From contig OX030961.1 in NCBI GenBank assembly GCA_943735955.1, forward strand, positions 6,848,920-6,912,919: a stretch of 64,000 nt of DNA. Direction: 5' to 3'. A program made the position numbers and the translations under genes. The notes beneath the pieces were generated by a model. The model worked only from the letters and a program-made list of their open reading frames with translations, ran no database searches and was not told where the DNA came from. This DNA is from Piscicola geometra (Eukaryota; Annelida; Clitellata; Hirudinida; Piscicolidae). Below, piece after piece: positions 12,871 to 22,800 of this stretch; position 1 is the first letter of the stretch, and each line of letters begins with the position of its first letter.

Positions 12871-13033
12871 CATAAAATAAAACACAAACAATTGTTAAAT
12901 AAAAATGTATTTTGTATACAGCTTTATTTCTTTCAAACTGAAATCTAGTTTAAATATTAAAAAAACTAAAACTTTCGATTTTAGAAATACAAGAAAGGGA
13001 ATGAGAAGGGGAGATACAAAAGAGCCATTCAGA

Positions 13034-13270
13034 TTACAACATTTGAGATTGATTGGGGTGACGAAGATTCGTAAATAGAAGCAGAAAAAAAAGCACAATA
13101 CAACAAATTAGACTGTTAAATTCAGGCAGAATACAAGCAACAAAAGAGTAAATAATTGATGCAGGACCAATGTAGCCGGCTTGATAAATGACCAATTCAG
13201 CAGCCTCCACACAAGCATAACAAAGCCTTTTCAAGCATGTCTCTTTTCCATCTTTTCCTAATGCATACAT
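13034..13270 (-). CDS. Small open frame, 78 codons, unrecognised
   Basis: The frame contains GKDGKETCLKRLCYACVEAA, then a hydrophobic YIGPASIIYSFVACILPEF stretch. The composition is more protein-like than that of neighbouring AT-rich frames, and the GKDG..C..R.C pattern faintly recalls small arthropod DM4/12-type proteins, but this is weak. It lies about 0.5 kb downstream of the copy 2 stop and may simply be part of its 3' UTR. It could also be an exon of an unrecognised gene. No function is assigned. Confidence 0.2.
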   Translation of the reverse strand: MYALGKDGKETCLKRLCYACVEAAELVIYQAGYIGPASIIYSFVACILPEFNSLICCIVLFFLLLFTNLRHPNQSQML

Positions 13271-13804
13271 ACCGTTTCTTAGGACTTTAATTTGATAATT
13301 ACTTCTTTTAGATGAGTTAATTAGTCTGTGTTTTTCTCAATTTTTTTTGTTTTCAACAAGTATTTTTTTGCATTGCTTGCATAAGGTCTATTCATCTTTT
13401 TGGTTTTTGTAAAACGAAATCCATTATATGCGTTGTGTTTTAGTTTCAACTCCAACAAAAAGATATTTCCGCTCGACTCTTGAAAAGAATTAAGCTCTTT
13501 GTGAAGTCACAGCAGGGTGTATTGACGGCAAACCTTTGGTTGGAGAAAACATTAATGAAGGCGTGCTTGAAGTCATTCTTGAGTTGTGATGTCTGCATGA
13601 CAGGCTGTCAGCAGGTGAAGGCTGTGAGATTTAATTTCTTTCCCCACTTAAAAATATAAATTATTTCCAGCAAAAATCAGTTTTACACAAATTGAGCTAA
13701 ATGAGCAGTGCTAAGTATCTCTGAGACATGAGTGGTTAATTGAATTGAAAAAAAATTCGATCAAAGTTATACGCACGTCACTTCAATGGTGAAGAAAAGT
13801 ATGC

Positions 13805-16800
13805 TCAAATGAAAAATGTTTCTTTTGTTTCACGTAGTGTGGTAACGAAACCTAAAAAATGTTTTCTCTTGTTAATGCTGTTTTCAGGTGATTTTTTGGT
13901 TGGAAATATAATGTTGCTATTCAATGAATCATTTATACAATTCAAATTGTTTGGGATGTTAATGTTTGCTGAGTTTTGTGAACTGGTGTACGTTTCTGAG
14001 GGAGGCTTGAGTGAGTGGATGGGGGGGTCACATCTAATGCTGACGAGATTATTTGTGAGGTTGTCTGTGTTGAAGGACTGCTTGGAGTCAAGTTGATGTG
14101 GCATGATGTTGCTCTCTTGATCTTTGTTGTTCCAACGAAAAGTTTTCATATTTGGTGTGAAAGAGTGTAAGATAGCATTTTTTTTGTTATTTTTAAAAAA
14201 ACTATTAAAATATTTTGATTTTCCTCTAGATGAATATTGTGTTTTTCCCAAATTGATGAAAATACGGTTTTCTGGATTGTTTTGAATAGAATTGAATGAG
14301 GTTTCTTTTGAAGGTTCAAATAAACCTTGGTCTAGTAACTCAGTGTTATTGATATTCACTTTTTGCTTGATATCCTCTAATAAAAACCTGTAATGGTTCT
14401 GGGAGCTATAAAAATAGCACTGTTTCTGGTTTGGGTTAGAGTTTTCCATGTAAACTAGCGTATTGGAGGGAGCAATATAAGTTTTATCCGAAAGAGTTGT
14501 CTTAGCTGGCTCGAGGAGCTTCCTGGGAGAGTGATTGCCACAACGACAGTTGCTCTTGCAGGAGTGGCTGCAGAGTTCAGTGGAGCTCTTGTCGTTCTGC
14601 TCTGAAGGCTCTATCTTGTACTCTCGCAACTTGCGGTTTGACCTGCTTCGTCTGCTTATCACCATGGCTTTTCTGAGACAGACGACGCTGAAAATAAGAA
14701 GATTAACGAGCAATAAACCGCAGCCAATAGCGATGGTGATGGTGAGGGGCAGGTTGCCGATGATGGCGTTCAAGGCAGAAGCACTTGTGTTGGAGGAAGA
14801 AGAGTTTAATTTGAAAGCATCTACTTTCTGATTTTTGATGGAATAAACGAAAAATATCTTTTGAGAGTCACTAAGGAATGATTTTTGTTGTAAGGTTTCA
14901 TGAGAAAACGACTGATTTGCTTTTGGGAATTTGTTTGTGGTAAATTGACGATCTAGACTTTCATGACGCTTAGAAGTTTCGTTGATTTTACCTTAATTCA
15001 AATTAAGTTTTAAATAATTATTTTTAAAATAAATGAATAAGTATAACACAGAAAACAGCATGAATTATTTAACCTAACTTTTAGCTTGAGGAGGGAATTC
15101 AGGATCGAATCGTGTTCCAAAAGACTCGAACGATGAGAGGTTATAGAAGTGGTCAAGCTGGTGATATGCTGAAGTCTTGAGGAATTTCTGATTGTAAAGT
15201 TTTGGAATCAAATCCAGCCATAGAGCTATCTTGTCGCTTTTGTAGGAATGAAGAACTCTAGGATTGGAATCTGGGATGGTATTTGAATCTTGAAGTAAAC
15301 ATTTACCAGTCGTTTCATATTTATTTAGATTACTTGAAAACAATCAATTTTTTTAAATGTAAAAACCAAGAAAGCTTAATTAAAAAGTTTGATGGAACCT
15401 ACCTATTTCGATGTAGGATTGAGTCGAGGGGTCGTACTGAGGCCAGTAAGGCATTGTCGAAGGGTGGTGCTCGTTTTTTACATGTCTTATATTGGGATTT
15501 CTGAGTGTAATTAATTTAATGATTTAAATTATTCGCTTGAATTAAATTTGGATTATAATTTAGCGTATTTAAAAAGCACTTATGTTCAATTTTAAATTAT
15601 AGACACAACTGAAATATGAGAGCTCTTACACAATACAATACAATATAATGATGGATATTAATAACGTGGCGTAAACCCGAACGAGTTTCAAAAGCTCTCA
15701 CACTGTTTCAGAAGACTTCTTAATTAATCATGTGAAGTGCATGAAGCCCATACAAATGTTTGATCCATTGCTATTATCAATAGATAAATGATTGTATACA
15801 ATTGCTTATCGTTTATCTACCACGAATGGTTAACTAATCACACTTGCTCCTCTTTTCGAGCATGATTCTCTATTGTAAACTCAATTTTAGTAGAAAACTG
15901 ACAATACCATAACATTCTTCAAAATCAAAATACATTTTTAAAATTCTAATATTTTTGAGTGTCTAAAAATATTATCGATTTTTTAAAAACTATGATACAA
16001 TTTATATTCATATTTGCTGAAAACGTTGATATTGTTCTGTTAAGAAAATGTCCATACAGGCAAGAAAATATTTCTTGATTATATTTTTAGTGCTTTTTAC
16101 TTTCAAAAACTGAAAATTTAATGATTATTTCTTAAAATTGGCTATTTCATTCATTAATTTCAATCTTGAATATCTTTTTGATAGAAATACTAAATTATCC
16201 TCAGATTGACAGCATGCGAAATGAAGAATTCGAAAGACGATGACAAGAGACACGAACCCGCTGTAGATGAAGTTGCTCCAGTAGGCAATGACGATCTCCG
16301 AGAGCTGCTGCTTCTGCAGGCTCTTGGCTTGATTCTGTGCACTGGACCAGTCTACGAAAGCTCCTCCGAACAAGAACTCCATTAAGTCATTGATATTGAA
16401 TATAGATGTTAATTTTTGGTTTAGAAATTCAGAAGAAGAGGATGAGTGAGGTGACTGTCGTTTTGAAAAATTATCTTTGTCGGTGAGTATGAACATGTAA
16501 GTCTTGGTGTTTTGCTGTGGCTTTCTCTTGAGCCTCTCTTCACGCTGCTTGTGCAAGAGGCTTTGCATGCGTTGGGCACTGCTGACTCTTGTCTGGACCA
16601 GCTCGACGTTGGGCGCAACATGAAGGGCGTCTCCCAGGAAGGCAGCCACGAAGTCCCGCATGAAGAGCCCGTCTCGGTGGGTGAGGTGGTCGTGATACTG
16701 ATGCTTGATGACGTCGTAGATGTTCTGACGGTTGTACGAGAAGACGTTTTGAACAAAGGTGCGTAACATCCGATGCATCTCCTGCTTGTCGAGTCCCTTC

Positions 16801-19800
16801 GTTATTTGCTGGTTGCTCAAGTAACGGTAGCCTGAGGTGAAGTTAGGAATATATAGGCTAGGTGATGAGACAAAAGTCAAACTAATTCAGAGGCTTTGAA
16901 CGTACTTTAGCAAAAATATGTCACTTATATAAAAAGGCATGACGACATAGATTGTGAAAAAACCTTCATTTTCGGTTACTCCAGTCAGCAAGTCAGGAAA
17001 CGAGAAGGATGAAGATGAAGACGACGAAGACGCAGAATCGCAACAATGTTCCTTGATCAGAAGCAGGGGTTCTTGCGGAAGAACACTTCTCTTGTCAATG
17101 GTCGGCCCGAAGGTGGGAATGTATCTTGAAGGAAAAGGGGTGGAGGGTTTGACTTAGTAATTTTTTCTCACTGTATAATAAAATTCCATCTGATAGTTAC
17201 AACTTGTAATATGGCAGTTTAATCGTCATCAACTCCTTCCAATGAATTTTCTTGATGCAGGCTGTCAGCTTTTCACTGGAAGACCAGTGTTGCGAGCAGT
17301 TGCATCTGTTGGAACAAAATTAATAATTTAAAAATTTGAAAAACTTTTGCGTATCCAAATTTGAGACCTTTCAGAAAATTTCAGCGTGGATCTGAGAGGT
17401 GTTCTGTCGATGGCCCATGCACTCAGAACCGACCCTCCCTGCAACACCACCCTCTTGAACAGTTTGGAGCCTGTTGGAGATAAAAATGAGTGACTAAGAG
17501 CATGTGGTTCGAAATCTTAAAACACTGCTTGTTGTAAGTATATTCGAAGCCATAAATAGAAGCAAAGTAATTCAATCTTCATCAGACAATACTCTTGGTG
17601 ACTGGAGAGATCATGAGAATATTGGTCATGGCTGCTCCGTGACCTTGACCCAAGATCGTGACGTCAGAGGAATTTCCACCAAAACTCTAAAGAGGTATTA
17701 CAAATTTGATATCTTTGTTTGCAGTGACATTTATTTTTGTTTTAAAATGTTCACCGAATGATATTTTGAAGTTATTAAAGCAAAAGTTACAAAAATAAAT
17801 ATTTGAAACACAGCTTGATTTTCGTGATTTCGAGCTCTCACGTGGATGTTTGCCTTGATCCAGTGCAGGGCTGCGGCCTGGTCGAGTATGGCGTAGTTGC
17901 CTGAGGCGTCACTGTCCTTGGTGCTCAAGAAGCCTGGAGGGGTGATGCAGGGAAAGAAAAAAGGAATAATCTAAAAAGAGTTGAAAATAAAATAAATAGA
18001 GAAAGTTAAGTTTAGAAATATAGGATGAAGTGAGAAATAAAAATTTGCCGTTTAAAATAATGATTTTATTTAGTTACCAGCTACTGTGTTTCGAAAGGTT
18101 CATAAGTTCAGAGGTAGCTATTTAATACATCAAATAGGTTCTAGGCAACTCGTAAGGAATGTAATTTCAACACAGATAACAACTCAACTTCTCAACAATT
18201 GTATTCTTTCAAAAGACGTTAATAACAAAAAGCGTCAAATAAGCATGCATGATAAGTCTAAAGAACCGATATTTCTGGACACTCTTAATTTGAAAAAACT
18301 TTATTTCATGGAATGACTCATTAATAACGGAGCAATTATGAGTTTATTTTCCCTTAATGCACGATGCTTGTGAAGCGGACTTGCAGGCAGTCCAATAAAA
18401 GACCAATAAGCACGCATTGACGACTATATCCACACTTAAACAGCCACTATCGAATCCATCAAGCGCGTTCGAATGGTCTTTGCCAATACTAACATCAACA
18501 CAACCATCTCCAGAACCCACGTCATTATTGCTCGTAACCTTACCCTGGTTTCAGCACCCCCAAAAGCATCTGTCACGAAATCCACAACGAACCACACAAT
18601 AACCAATCAGAGAATTTTATTCTATATTTCTTAATGAAAAGTTTTGTCAATAGAAAAAAAAGCAAAACCACTTTCTGCTTTACATTAAAAAAGCCGTTTA
18701 AAGGTTTTACGAAGATTAGATATAAATAGTTCACTCAAAAAGTAAAAAGTTTGCGTGAAACTAATAACGATTCTCAACAGTATTTAAATTATTGAAAAAG
18801 TATTTTCTTTGGAGTTTTTCAGAAGTTTGAAAATACTTTCGACTGACACACAAACGGCTTCAAAATTTTGAATAATAAACTAAGTTTTTTTAAAATTGGT
18901 TTTGAATATTGGAATCTAAATTTTATTATTTGAATTGTTTATACTTTTAATTGATGCTCTGACAGTTTTTTTTAAATTTACAATTATTTAATTTTTGCCA
19001 AACGCTCAAACTGAATATGAAAATACCAACAACAAAATTATTTGAATTGTTTTTATTTAAGATAATTTTGTTTTTAAATGTATAACTATCCTTATTTTAA
19101 GTTGCAATGTACCTATAAGACATTGAGTAAGTAATGTAGCCACCGTTACGACCTTTGACACTCATTAAATCTTTCTAAAACCTCAAGTGTTCATTCATCC
19201 AATCACGCACTCACCAAGAGCACCGACTCTAAAGTTGATGGTGACGACGATGACCAGGCCAAATGAAGCCATAAAACTGCCATCCAGGTGGTTGCCTGTG
19301 GCCATGTCGTACGAAGCCGCATCGATCACCACAACTACTGGGTAGGTGTGGTTGTAGTCATTGTGTCTGCTATTGATAGTTTCGTGAGATGCTTGGTGAG
19401 AGCTGGTGTTCTGGTGGCTTCCAGGCTTTTGTGGTGATTGACCTTGAAAGGGTTAGTGAATTATTTTTGAACTTTTTTCAAAATTTTTGTTAAATATTTT
19501 GCATCGGATTTAAATGAAAAATAAATAAATGATGTAAAGATGGAGTTTAAAGATATTTTCCAGCTCGTAAAATCATTTGTGAATTGGAACCATTTGTAAG
19601 ACTTCTTTGAAGTCTAATTGCCATGAGCGGTGATCCTGGGAGGGAGGGGGGGTCCTGAGATCCAGACCCCCCCCCCCCCACTTTTTTCAATAAACACATT
19701 TTAAAACTCTTGATTTGATGCGAACATAATCGTCAAACATGGAATAAAACAGAATTTTTACATATTAATACATTGTGAATATGTGTAGTTATGGTTATAG

Positions 19801-22800
19801 CTGTCTAAAATAAAAAAATTTCATTGCTTACCTAAATATTCGTATAAAAACAAAGGTTTAAATGGGGAAGGAAGAGTCTGGACCCCAGGACCCCCCAGAA
19901 TCGTCCATGCTGGTTAGAAACCCCCCCCCCCCTCCCCCCAAGATTTGCAGCAGATCGCCGCTCCTGCTAATAGCAATGCAATTATCATACTATTTATAGT
20001 CTTCATAATTTCTTTCAAAAAGAAAAATAAAAAACAAAATTGAATTATTCTAGTCCAATCACGTGCTCAATGGTTATTCATGGCGCATCCTCCCTTCTCC
20101 AGAGATTCGCCTCCCGACCCAAGCTTCCCATAACACTTAAACAATATTTGGTTGTTTTATTAGACTATATGGATAAATAAGACATGATAAGTTAGGAAAA
20201 CAGCTTTCATCAAATATTGCGCAAAAAAATGATATAAGAACAGTATTAACGTATGATTAGACTTACCTATCAAATTCAATTCAGACAGAGAATAAACAAA
20301 ATGGAAAAAAACTTTCTAAAAGCCGAAAAGACACAGAAACCGTATAAAAAAACTTCAAAAAGCTTAGAAAGTTGTTCCAAGTCAATGAAGGTATCTAAAG
20401 CTTGTCAATTGAAAAATAATTATTGTAAATAGATTGAAAATTGGTAACAAATTATTATTTTAAATAGATTGAAAATTGGTAACAAATTATTATTTTAAAT
20501 AGATTGAAAATTGGTAACAAATTATTATTTTTAATAGATTGAAAATTGGTAACAAATTATTATTTCAAATTGTTTTCATTCAAAATGAAAATATAAAAAT
20601 ACATCTTCTACGGAATATAAATGCTTCAAATAAAAAGTTCAAAGACCTCAAAGAAAAAGGCTTAAAATTGTTACAATTTCCGTCTTATTAAGTATTAGAA
20701 AAGATTTTAGCCTGGTATAGAAAACTAAATATCTTTTTAATAAATAAATTGTTTATAATGTTAAAAGCTTTTTTGAAAAATATACTGATAGTCTTGGATG
20801 TCTTGCTCTGCATAAGTCAAAGAAGCTCCTGCAGTCTCCAACACGAAATAGCTTCCTTCAAGATCATCAATCAAGAGTTGCAAAAAGTAATTTGCAGTAC
20901 AGCAAAAATAAATTGGCCGAGCTAATGATGGAAAGCTCTGCCGAGTAATCGAAACAATAATCATAGAAGACGACAAGACCAACTGTTTTATTATCATTTG
21001 TATTGAGGCGCTTGAGGATAAAGAAGGCACCATTGAAATGATTGGAATGTTTCTTCATGTTGTTAAACCAAATAGAGGTTTTTACAGCGTGATAATTAAA
21101 CTTTTTAGAACATTTTCAACAACGACATTTCACTTGTTTATTGAAACTACAGCGCCATTTATCTTATTTTTAGTTCACGCTGCAATTAGCATTTAATCTA
21201 AATATTTCAGGTTTTGTTTTCTTTTTTACTATCTATTCATCATATATACGTTTTACAATTTTGTTGGTATTGAAACTTGAATCATCTCAAAAAAATATTT
21301 CCAAGAAGCTGGAGGCTTTTGTTTCGCAATGTCCCCACTCAATACTTATTATTCTTTGGTCAGAAAGAGTAACAAATAAAGCCCTTCTCAAGAGAAAGAA
21401 CCAAATTCCAATTGCAAAAGAAGAAAAGCCTGAAACTGTTCGATCATGTTTCTCGCCTACCAGATGCCTCAGACACTAAGGACACTCTTCTCTATAATTT
21501 ACCCTAGAACAGAAAGCGTCCCGGAGGTCACCGCTTCAATATAACAAAGTTATCCACCGTGAAAGCCGATATAAAGTCTTAAAACATGAGTATCCACGTT
21601 GCCCACAAGATATCTCAAAACAGAATGGATTGGAAAACAATTGTTCATGATTCCACGCTTCATACTGGAGCAAGGAATACGCTGATGATGGTGAAGATTT
21701 ATCCTTCTTGTTGACATGTTTAAACCTCGCTTTTATCATATCGTAAAAAGTTTAAAAGTGGAAAAATGTTTTTGTATTTGTCAGATTATGGCTTTTATAA
21801 TGTATTCTCAGAAAGATCGAAGTAAAAACTAAAATTAATTGTAATTTTTCATAAAAGAATTTCTAGAACGTAAAATCCCCTTTAATGCAGGCTCTTAAAG
21901 TGTTCTTGAAAACTACAATTTGGAGCTTAAAAATCAATTCTTGAAACTAGAATTCAAAGTTTTTTGTCGTTTTATTCATGCTTAGAAAAGTCTTGTTTAA
22001 TTCTTCTATAAATTTGTTTTTAATGCTTATATGGGCATTTTTATCGTAGTCTCGTTAACCTCTTTTATCTGCTCTTGAGTTTGCTTACAAATCTCCTGAT
22101 TACTCTCTCTATCAGCCTCTACAATAACTCTAGCATCTTGCTTTTATCTTTCCAATAAGGTTTTCATTAGATGCGAATTCTCTGTCGTAAAACACAACTT
22201 ATTCAAAATCATCTTAGATTGTCTGATTTCCTTTGAGAATCTGGGCGAAACGCTCTGAAAACACATGCAAACACATTCAACCACATAGGAGGTTGCATCA
22301 AGTTCAAATGCCGTTTAAATTTAGAAAGAATTCAATGTGCTCTGATTTCAATGTAATCCCTTGACACAATAATTTTTAAAGTTCCTATTCAACGGCTTCA
22401 CAAAATCCAAAAGCTCTTTTTTTATTTTCTTAATAGCATTAAAATTTTGTTGACTTTTTCCATTTTGCAACTATATTGCATACTTTCTATGAAGTCTTAG
22501 TTGACAATAAGAACGCAGCTGTTCTACCACCATCTGCCTGGTTAATAAAAAGGCACTTAGTTGGAACTTAGTTCCACTTTTACTTATAAAAAAAGAAAAT
22601 TCTGTACCTTGAAGTCGAAACTTTAAAATTCTTTTAGTTTACCAGATTTTACTTAAACAGAACATTTTTCTGAAGGTCATAACCATTGAGTATCCAACAG
22701 TTGCCATACCGCCTTTTTTTATTTGTGTCACCATACGATGAATTAAAAGTTTTTTATGAAGGATCATAGGCTGAACCGTCCAAGCTGAATCGCTCTGATA

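Larger units (their letters stand above)
561..13033. other. Gene-free, AT-rich region upstream of neuroligin copy 1
   Basis: I find no exon with recognisable protein similarity here. The open frames present are short, lie in AT-rich DNA and resemble no family. The stretch contains the conserved blocks F, G, A and C of copy 1, an intron-1-like relic (8.6-10.1 kb), a long AT tandem array (10.6-11.5 kb), and orphan blocks B and C (12.0-12.9 kb); these are listed separately. The T-rich stretch at 960-1670 is a low-complexity run of GTTTTTATTTTCGTTTT-like motifs. Confidence 0.6.

Noticed and set aside
14535..14831. Plus-strand frames opposite the transmembrane exon (and 30928-31272, 16512-16766, 32639-32893)
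   Set aside because: Shadows of exons 8 and 11 of copies 2 and 3; repeated in both copies only because the real exons are.
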